A stretch of 50,946 bases of DNA from Acidimicrobiales bacterium (GTDB lineage Bacteria; Actinomycetota; Acidimicrobiia; Acidimicrobiales; Aldehydirespiratoraceae): positions 1-50,946 of the forward strand of contig JAJCXZ010000004.1 in assembly GCA_029263175.1 (NCBI GenBank), in the 5' to 3' direction. Within the stretch, counting starts at the first letter, position 1. Each line of letters opens with the position of its first letter. The position numbers and the translations under genes are program-made. Under the pieces are notes generated by a model. The model worked only from the letters and a program-made list of their open reading frames with translations. It searched no databases and was not told where the DNA came from. Below, piece after piece: positions 33,218 to 40,894 of the stretch.

Positions 33218-33844
33218 TCAAGAGGCGGCCAGCTCAGTCATGCGTTCGGTCAGGCCGTCCACGCCCATTGCGCCGATCACGACATCGAAGGTGCTGTCAT
33301 CGTTGATGAACGCAAAGGACGGCTGACTGGCCACCCCGAACGACTCCCAGATCTCACCTTCGAGATCAGGAATATGGGGAAAGGCGTCGACTCCGTTGTT
33401 GGTCACGAAGCGGCGCATTGGGGACAGGTCATCACGGCTGGAAACACCGACAACGTTGACTTGGCCTTCGAATTGTTCCTGTACCAGTGCGACCGCACCG
33501 GATTCTCTGATGCAAGTCGGTCACCAGGGTGCCCAGAACCACAGGACGAGATCTTGGCCGGCATAGTCGCCGGAGTCGAACTGTGATCCGTCGACCAGTT
33601 CGCCGCTGAAGCTGAGCGGCCAGTCGACGCCTGCACCGTCGCTTGCGGGATCATCGGCCGGCGCTTGGCCCTCAGCCGCGGGTACCGCGTCGGTCTCCCC
33701 CGTGGAGGTTGCGTCGGTGGAGGAGTCGCTTTCGCTCGCGTCCGTGGATTCGGCGCTGGTCTCACTCGATGGGTCGCCACCACACGCCGCGCCGAACAGC
33801 GCGACTGCGAAGAGGCAGGGGAGAATTCGCTTCACGGGCTCCAT
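33218..33844 (-). CDS. Thioredoxin-like lipoprotein, probable selenoprotein (UPTC active site)
   Basis: A 208-residue exported redoxin read through an in-frame TGA at 33521-33523 (residue 108). The N-terminus has a lipoprotein signal with lipobox FGAAC, then an acidic Ser/Asp/Glu linker, then a TlpA/DsbE-like domain: VLWFWAPW-TGA-PTC, VNVVGVSS and the cis-Pro loop VASQPSFAFI. The TGA occupies the first Cys of the WCxxC motif and the second Cys (111) is kept. The frame, motif spacing and both sides of the fold are undamaged, and a hairpin with GGUC apex sits 20-37 bases after the codon's first base. Selenocysteine insertion explains this best; a TGC-to-TGA pseudogene or sequencing error is the alternative. 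Automatic callers would split it into two pieces. Confidence 0.82.
33484..33501 (-). promoter_or_regulatory. Candidate bacterial SECIS element
   Basis: In the mRNA sense the sequence is CCGGTGC-GGTC-GCACTGG: a 7-bp stem (one G-U pair) and a GGUC tetraloop. The loop begins 26 bases after the TGA, within the range accepted for bacterial SECIS elements. The GGUC apex is the one in the E. coli fdhF element that binds SelB. The stem lies wholly inside coding sequence. Confidence 0.72.
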
Positions 33845-33903
33845 GGTAAGCAATGTCCAGTCATACTTGGGGTCGGCCGCCCAGAAACGACTGAATCCCG
33901 ACC

Positions 33904-33999
33904 ATGAGCACCCGCAAACTGATCCTCACTGCCCTTCTCTGTGGCATGGCAATCCTGATAGCCGGAGCCATTCAACTCGTCGACATTCTCAACAGCTGA
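33904..33999 (+). CDS. 31-residue membrane peptide
   Basis: A short frame encoding MSTRKLILTALLCGMAIL and about a dozen further residues, ending LNS. It consists of one positive N-terminus and one hydrophobic helix of about 20 residues with a Cys-Gly pair. Similar tiny membrane proteins occur in actinobacteria. It sits 88 bases upstream of the lipoamide dehydrogenase gene on the same strand and begins 59 bases from the divergent selenoprotein start. Function unknown; coding status rests on the clean hydrophobic pattern. Confidence 0.5.
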   Translation: MSTRKLILTALLCGMAILIAGAIQLVDILNS

Positions 34000-34064
34000 G
34001 ATATTCGCGACATCCGAGACGTTCACGCCGAACAGGGCCTTCCGTCCCCGGGCTTTTCGGGCGA

Positions 34065-34070
34065 TATGGT
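34065..34070 (+). promoter_or_regulatory. Minus-10 box before lipoamide dehydrogenase
   Basis: TATGGT lies 17 bases before the GTG at 34088, giving a short leader that contains GAGGAG immediately before the start codon. Confidence 0.45.
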
Positions 34071-34087
34071 GAGCGCCAACCGAGGAG

Positions 34088-35503
34088 GTGAGTGCGACGG
34101 ACGCACAACATGATGTCGTCGTTATCGGCGGCGGACCTGGTGGCTACGCAGCGGCGCTCTACGGGGCCGGGATCGGGCTCGACATCGGGCTCATCGAAAA
34201 CAACATCCTCGGCGGCACGTGCCTGAACGTCGGCTGCATCCCGGCAAAGGAACTCCTCGAGACGGCACACGTGTTCCGCACCGTCCAGCACGCGGGTGAC
34301 TTCGGTGTGAATGCCTCCGAGCCGGTGCTCGACTGGTCGGTCACCATGCAGCGCAAGCAGGGCATCATCGACCAGCTCGTCGGCGGTCTCGCCAGCCTGC
34401 TCACGTCCAAGAAGGTCACGGTCTATGACGGCGCCGGCTCGCTTGGCCCCGACCGCACGGTCACGGTCACCGGTGGTGACGGTGAGCAGATGACGCTCAC
34501 GGGCAATTCGGTCATCCTCGCCACGGGTTCCCAGCCCCGCACAATTCCCGGCTTCGAGATCGATGGCCGACTGGTGGTCACCTCCGACGAGATGCTGTCG
34601 ATCCCTGAGCTGCCCGTGTCGGCAGTCGTGATCGGCGGCGGCGCGATCGGTTGCGAGTTCGCATCGATGATGGGCGACCTCGGTGTCGACGTCACCGTGC
34701 TCGAAGCGCTCCCGCAGATTCTCACCGGCTGCGATCCCGATGCCACCCGTGTTGTCCAGCGCTCGTTCAAAAAGCGCAAGATCAACACCCGCACGGGCGT
34801 CATGGTCGGTGGCCACACTCCGTCTGCCGACGGCCGTTCGACGACGGTCGCTTTCGGCGATGGCGAGTCGATCGACGTCGAACTCATCGTGATGTCGGTC
34901 GGACGCCGCCCGTATGCCGACCTACTCGGCCTTGATGGCACCGGGGTTCAGATCGACGATCGGGGCTTCGTGGTTGCCGACGGACGCTGCCGTACGGGTG
35001 AGCCCGGAGTCTGGGCCGTGGGCGACATCATCAACACCCCGGCACTCGCGCACGTGGCGTTCGCCGAGGGCATGCTCGCGATCCGAGACATCCTGGGCGA
35101 GGAACCGACGCCGCTCGATCATCACGGCACGCCGTGGTGTATCTACTGCCATCCCGAGGTCGCCTTCGCCGGACACACGGAAGAATCCGCCAAGGAGGCG
35201 GGTTTCGATGTGGTCACCTCGAAACACTCATTCATCGGCAACGGACGCGCCAAGATCGTGGGCGAGACCGACGGCGTGGTGAAGGTCATTGCCGAAAAAC
35301 GTCCCGACGGTACCGGAGGTCGTATTCTCGGCGTCCACATGGTCGGCCCCTGGGTCACCGAACAACTCGGCCAGGGCTACCTCGCCGTGAACTGGGAGGC
35401 CACCGTTGACGATGTGGCGGCCTTCATTCAACCCCATCCCACTATGAGCGAGATGTTCGGAGAGACCGTCATGTCACTCACCGGCCGTTCGCTGCACGGC
35501 TGA
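34088..35503 (+). CDS. lpdA: Dihydrolipoyl dehydrogenase (E3)
   Basis: A 471-residue FAD-NAD oxidoreductase that reoxidises dihydrolipoamide of the 2-oxoacid dehydrogenase complexes. FAD motif VVVIGGGPGGYAAAL, redox disulfide GGTCLNVGCIPAKELL (CxxxxC), NAD motif VVIGGGAIGCEFASM, GVWAVGDI, and the C-terminal dimer motif AFIQPHPTMSEMFGE with the catalytic His-Glu region are all present. GTG 34088 is the only in-frame start near the conserved N-terminus. It is followed after 17 bases by the E2 gene and then LipB-LipA, so the operon provides E3, E2 and lipoate cofactor. Confidence 0.95.
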   Translation: MSATDAQHDVVVIGGGPGGYAAALYGAGIGLDIGLIENNILGGTCLNVGCIPAKELLETAHVFRTVQHAGDFGVNASEPVLDWSVTMQRKQGIIDQLVGGLASLLTSKKVTVYDGAGSLGPDRTVTVTGGDGEQMTLTGNSVILATGSQPRTIPGFEIDGRLVVTSDEMLSIPELPVSAVVIGGGAIGCEFASMMGDLGVDVTVLEALPQILTGCDPDATRVVQRSFKKRKINTRTGVMVGGHTPSADGRSTTVAFGDGESIDVELIVMSVGRRPYADLLGLDGTGVQIDDRGFVVADGRCRTGEPGVWAVGDIINTPALAHVAFAEGMLAIRDILGEEPTPLDHHGTPWCIYCHPEVAFAGHTEESAKEAGFDVVTSKHSFIGNGRAKIVGETDGVVKVIAEKRPDGTGGRILGVHMVGPWVTEQLGQGYLAVNWEATVDDVAAFIQPHPTMSEMFGETVMSLTGRSLHG

Positions 35504-35520
35504 GCAAGGAACGATGATTC

Positions 35521-37257
35521 ATGGCTGATGTCACAATGCCCCAGTTGGGTGAGACCGTCACCGAAGGCACGATCACCCGGTGGTTCAAGAACGTGGGCGA
35601 CGCCGTTGCCATGGACGAGATCCTGTTCGAGGTGTCCACCGACAAGGTCGATTCCGAGGTTCCCTCGCCGATCGCCGGAACACTGACCGAGATCCTGGCC
35701 GCGGAGGGCGATGTGGTCGAGGTTGGCCAGGTCCTCGCACGCATCGGCGACGCCGGCGCCGCACCGGTGCCCGCTGGGGCCGCCCCCGCCGCTCCGGTCC
35801 CAAGCCCTGAGCCGGCGTTCGCGCCGATTGACGCCGTGCCGGCTGCTCCGGCGCCACCACCCCCGCCCCCGGCTCCGCCCGCACCGGCGGCCGCGCCCGC
35901 GCCGGCTGCCGGAGCGACCGACATCACGATGCCCCAGTTGGGTGAGACCGTCACCGAAGGCACGATCACCCGGTGGTTCAAGAACGTGGGCGACGCCGTT
36001 GCCATGGACGAGATCCTGTTCGAGGTGTCGACCGACAAGGTCGATTCCGAGGTTCCCTCGCCCGTGGCCGGGACCTTGCTGGAGATCGTTGCCATCGAGG
36101 GAGCAGTTGTCGAAGTCGGCCAGGTGCTCGCCCGTGTCGGCAGCGCGGCAGCAAGCCCGTCAGCGCCGGTCGAGGCAGCTCCCGCACCGGAGACGGCGGC
36201 ACCAGTCGCGGCCGTGACGCCTCCGGCCCCTGCACCGGCGGACGAGCCCGCTCCGCTCACCGAGGGTCTGATCTTGTCGCCGGTTGTGCGGCGCCTCATC
36301 GCCGACAACGGCATCGATGCTTCCACGCTGACGGGCACCGGTGTAGGGGGTCGGATCACCCGCGCGGATGTCGAACGTGTCGTGCAATCTGCCGCCGTCG
36401 GCACCACCCCGGCGCCGATTTCGGCGGCCCCACCCACGCCGCCGCCCGCGGCGCCGGCTCCCGCCGCAGTCGCCCCCCCGACATCGCCGCCCGCTGCCCC
36501 TGCTCCAGTTGCTGCGCCTGCGCCTGTGCCCATCGCCGGCAGTCGCGACCAGATCATCCCGGTCAACAACATCCGCAAACGCACCGGCGAACACATGGTG
36601 ATGTCGAAGGCGACATCACCCCATGTGCTGACCGCCATGGAGGTTGACTACGAACGGGTGGAGCACGTGCGCCGAGCCAACAAGGCCGGCTGGAAGGCCG
36701 ACGAGGGTTTCAGTCTCACCTATCTTCCGTTCATCGCTCGTGCTGTCGTCGATGCGCTGCGTGACTTCCCGCACCTCAACGCCAGCTTCGGCGGCGATCA
36801 TCTCGTGGTACACGACGAGGTCAACCTCGCGGTAGCGGTCGACATCGATTTCGACGGGCTCCTGGCCCCGGTCGTGAAGGGAGCCGGAGGCAAGCGACTG
36901 CGTCAGCTCGCCCGCGACATTGTCGACGTCGCCGCCCGCACTCGCACCAAGCAGCTGACCCCTGACGACCTGAGCGGGGGCACGTTCACGCTGACCAACG
37001 CCGGCCAGTACGGCACGATGATGCAATTCCCGATCATCAATCAGCCGCAGGTGGCGATCCTCTCGACCGACGGTGTGAAGCGAAAGCCCGTCGTGGTCAC
37101 CGACGAATTCGGCAACGAGTCGATCGCCATCCACTCTGTTGGCGTGCTGGCGATGGCCTGGGATCACCGTGCATTCGACGGTGCCTATGCCGCCGCGTTC
37201 CTCAATCGGATTCAGGAGATCATCGAAACCCGCGACTGGGAGGCGGAGATCCACTGA
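35521..37257 (+). CDS. sucB: Dihydrolipoamide acyltransferase E2 (two lipoyl domains)
   Basis: A 578-residue E2 core subunit. Lipoyl domain 1 (about 1-77, Lys42 in STDKVDSEV) and lipoyl domain 2 (about 135-210, Lys173) are separated by Ala/Pro-rich linkers. The E1/E3-binding domain (about 246-286, LSPVVRRLIADNGID) is followed by another Pro/Ala linker and the catalytic domain (about 345-578), ending with DHRAFDGA, whose His549 and Asp553 are catalytic. In mycobacteria such a protein, named SucB or DlaT, serves pyruvate dehydrogenase; with AceE encoded in this window that is the likely role here. The lipoyl domains are almost identical at DNA level. Confidence 0.92.
   Translation: MADVTMPQLGETVTEGTITRWFKNVGDAVAMDEILFEVSTDKVDSEVPSPIAGTLTEILAAEGDVVEVGQVLARIGDAGAAPVPAGAAPAAPVPSPEPAFAPIDAVPAAPAPPPPPPAPPAPAAAPAPAAGATDITMPQLGETVTEGTITRWFKNVGDAVAMDEILFEVSTDKVDSEVPSPVAGTLLEIVAIEGAVVEVGQVLARVGSAAASPSAPVEAAPAPETAAPVAAVTPPAPAPADEPAPLTEGLILSPVVRRLIADNGIDASTLTGTGVGGRITRADVERVVQSAAVGTTPAPISAAPPTPPPAAPAPAAVAPPTSPPAAPAPVAAPAPVPIAGSRDQIIPVNNIRKRTGEHMVMSKATSPHVLTAMEVDYERVEHVRRANKAGWKADEGFSLTYLPFIARAVVDALRDFPHLNASFGGDHLVVHDEVNLAVAVDIDFDGLLAPVVKGAGGKRLRQLARDIVDVAARTRTKQLTPDDLSGGTFTLTNAGQYGTMMQFPIINQPQVAILSTDGVKRKPVVVTDEFGNESIAIHSVGVLAMAWDHRAFDGAYAAAFLNRIQEIIETRDWEAEIH
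35536..35669 (+). repeat. Near-identical lipoyl-domain repeat, copy 1
   Basis: Bases 35536-35669 match 35929-36062 over 134 positions with a single difference (TCC against TCG in the Ser codon of VSTDK). Third codon positions are identical too, which points to recent duplication or gene conversion. Confidence 0.9.
35929..36062 (+). repeat. Near-identical lipoyl-domain repeat, copy 2
   Basis: Second copy, offset by 393 bases (131 codons) from the first. Outside the 134-base block the two domains diverge at once (for example GTLTEILAAEG against GTLLEIVAIEG). Confidence 0.9.
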
Positions 37258-38957
37258 GCTCCGTTGCTGACCTCGACGCGAGCCTGCGAGTCCGCTGGCT
37301 CGGCAGGGTCTCGTACCGCGACGCGCTGGCGCTTCAACGTCAGCTGTTCGCGGGGCGAGGCGATCATCTGCTGCTGTTGGAGCACGATCATGTCGTCACG
37401 CTCAGCAAGCGCACCCCCCGCGAACACCTCTTGGTCGATGCGGAGTCACTGGGCGCCGATGTCGTCTCCACCGACCGCGGAGGCGACATCACCTACCACG
37501 GGCCCGGCCAACTCGTCGGCTACCCGATCCTCACTGTCCCCGGCAAGCGGGGTGGCGGCATGGCTGACACCGCGGCCTATGTGGAGAGCATCGAGCAGCT
37601 CCTGATCGACGTGCTCGCTGACCTGGGGTTGGCGTGTGCGCGCATTCCGCACTCCAACGGCGTGTGGGTGGATGTGGACGGGGTTCGCCCCCGCAAGATC
37701 GCCGCCATCGGCGTTCGTATCTCCCGTGGGAGATCCATGCACGGATTCGCGCTCAACGTCAAGCCCGACCTGACGTGGTTCGACAGAATCGTGCCCTGTG
37801 GCATCAGCGACAAGGGCGTCACGTCGTTGGCCGCGGAGGGGTTCGGTCGCTCCATGCACGAGGTCGTCGACCTGATCGCGGCCGAGGCGGCGCGGCGCTG
37901 GGGCCGCAACGTCCCCGTCGATCGCGCCGACGTAGCCTGGCGGGTTCCCGCCTCCGATCTCGCCCCGTTCACGCGGGGTGAAGGCGCGGGCACACCCGTT
38001 GGTCGACAAGGTGTCGGATACGGCGGGCAGGCCGATGGCACGTCGGTGCGGTTGCTCGGCCGCCTGGCCGAAGCGGGAGTCGCCGCTGATCCGGTGCGGT
38101 TGAAGTCCCGCAAACCCGAATGGATGCGGGTGCCCCTCGACACTGGTCCCACTTACCGCGAGATCAAGAAGACGATGCGCGATCTCGACCTCGTCACCGT
38201 GTGCGAAGAGGCTGGTTGCCCCAACATCTCCGAGTGTTGGAACGACGGCACGGCCACGTTCATGATCCTCGGCGAACGTTGCACCCGTGCGTGCGGTTTC
38301 TGCCTTGTCGATACTCAGAAGCCTGCCGCCGCCGACCCCGGCGAGCCCGGTCGCGTGGCTGAAGCGGTCGATCGGATGGGCCTGAAGCACACGGTGGTCA
38401 CCATGGTGGCCCGCGATGATCTCGCCGACGGGGGAGCAGCAGCAGTGGCGGAAACGGTTTCCGCCATCCGGGCGAAGGTACCGTCGTCTCGTGTTGAAGT
38501 GCTCGTATCGGACTTCAAAGGCGACGACGAAGCGCTGAAGACCGTCTTCGACGCTCGTCCAGACGTCTTCAACCACAACATCGAGACCGTCGCCCGCTTG
38601 CAGCGAGCGGTTCGGCCGTCGGCGGGCTACGCCCGATCACTTTCCGTGCTCGCCCGGGCCAAGCGGGCCGGGCTCGTCACCAAGTCATCGATCATCGTCG
38701 GCATGGGCGAGACCGAGGACGAGGTCGTGCAGACGATGGCTGACCTCGCTGCGATCGGTGTCGACATCGTCACGATCGGTCAGTACCTCCGCCCCACATC
38801 ACACCACCTACCCGTGGCCGTGTGGTGGGAGCCGAAGGTGTTCGCCCACTGGAAAGAGCAGGGCGAAGCGATGGGCATCGACCATGTCGAGTCGAGCCCG
38901 CTCACCCGCTCCAGCTACCACGCTCGAGAAGCGGCCGATGCCGCCGAACGGTCCTAG
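37254..38957 (+). CDS. lipBA: Octanoyltransferase LipB fused to lipoyl synthase LipA
   Basis: A 567-residue fusion. The first part is LipB, which moves octanoate from acyl-carrier protein to lipoyl domains: RGGDITYHGPGQLVGYP (about 75-91), Lys148 in RKIAAIGV and Cys182 in VPCGISDKGVTSL. After a Gly-rich linker comes LipA, the radical-SAM enzyme that inserts two sulfurs: CEEAGCPNISEC (Cys317, 322, 328) and CTRACGFC (Cys343, 347, 350), ending RSSYHA. No ATG, GTG or TTG precedes the LipB fold; CTG at 37254, overlapping the E2 stop and with GGCGGAG five bases before it, is the likely start. TTG at 37377 would delete the first LipB strand. Confidence 0.85.
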   Translation: MSSVADLDASLRVRWLGRVSYRDALALQRQLFAGRGDHLLLLEHDHVVTLSKRTPREHLLVDAESLGADVVSTDRGGDITYHGPGQLVGYPILTVPGKRGGGMADTAAYVESIEQLLIDVLADLGLACARIPHSNGVWVDVDGVRPRKIAAIGVRISRGRSMHGFALNVKPDLTWFDRIVPCGISDKGVTSLAAEGFGRSMHEVVDLIAAEAARRWGRNVPVDRADVAWRVPASDLAPFTRGEGAGTPVGRQGVGYGGQADGTSVRLLGRLAEAGVAADPVRLKSRKPEWMRVPLDTGPTYREIKKTMRDLDLVTVCEEAGCPNISECWNDGTATFMILGERCTRACGFCLVDTQKPAAADPGEPGRVAEAVDRMGLKHTVVTMVARDDLADGGAAAVAETVSAIRAKVPSSRVEVLVSDFKGDDEALKTVFDARPDVFNHNIETVARLQRAVRPSAGYARSLSVLARAKRAGLVTKSSIIVGMGETEDEVVQTMADLAAIGVDIVTIGQYLRPTSHHLPVAVWWEPKVFAHWKEQGEAMGIDHVESSPLTRSSYHAREAADAAERS

Positions 38958-39051
38958 GGCCGGCGCAGGTAGCCGTTGGGCGTCCGGAATGCGGCCCTTG
39001 AGTTCATCGCTTTGGGAACCTCGTTCTGCTCCCTGCCCGCTGAACACCCGG

Positions 39052-39091
39052 GCGTTTGGAGTTGATCACGCGCGTTTGGAGTTGATCACGC
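39052..39091. repeat. Perfect 20-base tandem duplication
   Basis: GCGTTTGGAGTTGATCACGC occurs twice without a gap. The block contains the stop codon and last codons of the CoA-binding protein gene (minus strand), so one unit is coding and one lies past the stop. Confidence 0.9.
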
Positions 39092-39554
39092 CGGTATCGA
39101 AGCCGGCGAGATGCAGGCCTCCGGCGAAGCGGGCGTGTTCGATCTTTGTGCAGCGGTCCATGACAACGTCGAGGCCCGCCTCGGCGGCGACCTGAGCGGC
39201 CTCGGCAGACCAGAGCCCGAGTTGAGCCCAGAACACCTTGGCGCCGATCTCCGCCGACTGTTCGGCGATCGGCGGGAGGTCCTCGCTACGGCGGAAGACA
39301 TCGACAATGTCGGGCACAACCGGCAGGTCCGCCAACGACGGGTAGACCGGCCGGCCGAGAATCTCGGTCTCTCGGGGGTTGACCAGGTACACGTCGTAGT
39401 CGGTCGATGAACTCAACAGGTAGGTGGCGACGAAGTAGCTCGCCCGAGCCGTGTTGGCCGACGCTCCGACGATGGCGATCGACCTGCTCTCGTCGAGGAT
39501 GCGCTTGCGGTCGTTCGCTCCTGGCGGACTCCAGCCCACAATATCTTTACGCAT
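39066..39554 (-). CDS. CoA-binding domain protein (YccU-like)
   Basis: A 162-residue single-domain CoA-binding Rossmann protein: SIAIVGASANTARASYFVATYL, then DVYLVNPRETEILGRPVYPSLADLP and the closing VVMDRCTKIEHARF. Small stand-alone CoA_binding proteins of this kind are widespread, bind CoA or nucleotides and have no settled role. ATG 39554 was chosen near the conserved start; an in-frame extension to 39584 would lie inside the neighbouring gene. Its start overlaps the end of the O-acetylhomoserine sulfhydrylase gene by eight bases, so the two are co-transcribed. The stop lies in a 20-base tandem repeat. Confidence 0.85.
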   Translation of the reverse strand: MRKDIVGWSPPGANDRKRILDESRSIAIVGASANTARASYFVATYLLSSSTDYDVYLVNPRETEILGRPVYPSLADLPVVPDIVDVFRRSEDLPPIAEQSAEIGAKVFWAQLGLWSAEAAQVAAEAGLDVVMDRCTKIEHARFAGGLHLAGFDTGVINSKRA

Positions 39555-40848
39555 GAGCGGCTCCCAGTGCACGATCCAGGTCATAGAGGATGTCGTCGAG
39601 GTCTTCCAACCCGACGGAGATCCGAACCATCTCCGGTGTCACCCCGCCCGCCTCAAGTTGTTCGTCGGAAAGTTGCGAATGGGTTGTCGACGCGGGGTGG
39701 AGGATGAGCGTCTTGGCATCGCCGATGTTGGCGAGATGACTGATCATCTGTAGCGCCTCGATGAACCGGGTGCCGGCCTCACGACCGCCGGTGAGCCCGA
39801 AGGTGAAGACAGCGCCCGCTCCCTTGGGCAGATAGCGCTGAGACATCTCATAGTGAGGGGACTCCGAGAGACCGGCGTACTTGACCCAACTGACTCGGGG
39901 ATCAGCGTTGAGCCATTCGGCGACGGCCTGGGCATTGGCAACGTGACCGGCCATGCGGTAGTCGAGTGTCTCGAGACCTTGCAGGAACAGGAAGGCATTG
40001 AGAGGGGCGAGGGTGGCGCCGACGTCACGGAGGCCATCGTTTCGAAGTTTCGTGCAGTAGGCGTACTCGCCGAAATTGTCCCACCAGCGCAGGCCGTTGT
40101 AAGTGGGTACGGGCTCGGTCAGCTCCGGGAACCGGCCCGAGCCCCAGTCGAACGTGCCTGCTTCGACGACCACGCCACCGAGAGACGTGCCGTGGCCGCC
40201 GATGAACTTCGTCGCCGAGTGCACCACGATGTCGGCCCCATGCTCCACGGGGCGACAGAGCGCCGGCGTGGCAAAGGTTGAGTCGACGGCGAGCGGGACT
40301 CCTTGGGCGTGCGCCGCATCGGCAAGGGCGGCAATGTCGGCAATGGCGCCAGACGGATTACCGATCGTCTCGGTGAACACCAGCTTCGTCTCGGGGCGAA
40401 TGGCCGCGGCGAACGCATCGACATCGGTCGGGTCGACGAAGGTCGTCTCGATCCCGAACCTCGCCAAGGTGTTGGAGAACATCGTGATCGTGCCTCCGTA
40501 GAGGTGACTGCTCGACACGATGTGGTCGCCGGCACCGGCGAGGGCGGTGACACTCAGAAACTCCGCAGCGTGCCCCGAGGACGCGGCCACCGCGCCGATC
40601 CCTCCCTCGAGACTCGCCATCCGTTCCTCGAACGCAGAGACAGTGGGGTTGCCGAGCCTGGTGTAGACCATCCCGTACTTCTGAAGCGCGAACAGGTCGG
40701 CTGCATCGTCAGCGTCCTCGAAGACGTAGGAGCTCGTCTGGAAGATTGGCGTGGCTCGGGCGCCCGTGGAGGGGTCGGGGCGCGCACCCGCATGCAGTGC
40801 TCGGGTGCGAAAGCCCCACTGGCGATCGGCGCCGGTTTCGTCAGGCAT
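39547..40848 (-). CDS. metY: O-acetylhomoserine sulfhydrylase (aminocarboxypropyltransferase)
   Basis: A 433-residue PLP enzyme of the Cys/Met metabolism family that makes homocysteine from O-acetylhomoserine and sulfide. It has the opening GFRTRALHAGARPDPSTGAR, YTRLGNPT, ASSGHAAEFL, the substrate loop SSSHLYGGTITMF, and the lysine motif HSATKFIGGHGTSLGG. Length and the long loop near FGEYAYCTKLRNDGLRDVG distinguish MetY from the shorter MetB/MetC. A TAGAGT box six bases before the ATG suggests a leaderless transcript. No S-adenosylmethionine or other riboswitch was noticed in the 46-base gap to the divergent gene. Confidence 0.92.
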   Translation of the reverse strand: MPDETGADRQWGFRTRALHAGARPDPSTGARATPIFQTSSYVFEDADDAADLFALQKYGMVYTRLGNPTVSAFEERMASLEGGIGAVAASSGHAAEFLSVTALAGAGDHIVSSSHLYGGTITMFSNTLARFGIETTFVDPTDVDAFAAAIRPETKLVFTETIGNPSGAIADIAALADAAHAQGVPLAVDSTFATPALCRPVEHGADIVVHSATKFIGGHGTSLGGVVVEAGTFDWGSGRFPELTEPVPTYNGLRWWDNFGEYAYCTKLRNDGLRDVGATLAPLNAFLFLQGLETLDYRMAGHVANAQAVAEWLNADPRVSWVKYAGLSESPHYEMSQRYLPKGAGAVFTFGLTGGREAGTRFIEALQMISHLANIGDAKTLILHPASTTHSQLSDEQLEAGGVTPEMVRISVGLEDLDDILYDLDRALGAAHA

Positions 40849-40854
40849 CCCGCG

Positions 40855-40860
40855 ACTCTA
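40855..40860 (-). promoter_or_regulatory. Minus-10 box of a leaderless promoter (metY)
   Basis: On the minus strand TAGAGT precedes the metY ATG by six bases. It lies back to back with the plus-strand box at 40882, 21 bases away. Confidence 0.5.
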
Positions 40861-40881
40861 GGGGCGGAGGCGTGGAGGCCG

Positions 40882-40887
40882 TAGTCT
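40882..40887 (+). promoter_or_regulatory. Minus-10 box of a leaderless promoter (M24 peptidase)
   Basis: TAGTCT is followed by seven bases and the ATG at 40895. Confidence 0.6.
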
Positions 40888-40894
40888 GGATGCC

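Noticed and set aside
33218-33844. Reading the thioredoxin-like gene as a simple pseudogene or as two separate genes
   Set aside because: Both halves keep the same frame and full motifs, the stop is TGA exactly at the redox Cys position, and a SECIS-like stem follows. A pseudogene remains possible but is the weaker reading.
35478-36638. Large minus-strand frame opposite the E2 gene
   Set aside because: Its Gly/Ala-rich repeats are the antisense of the Ala/Pro linkers of E2.
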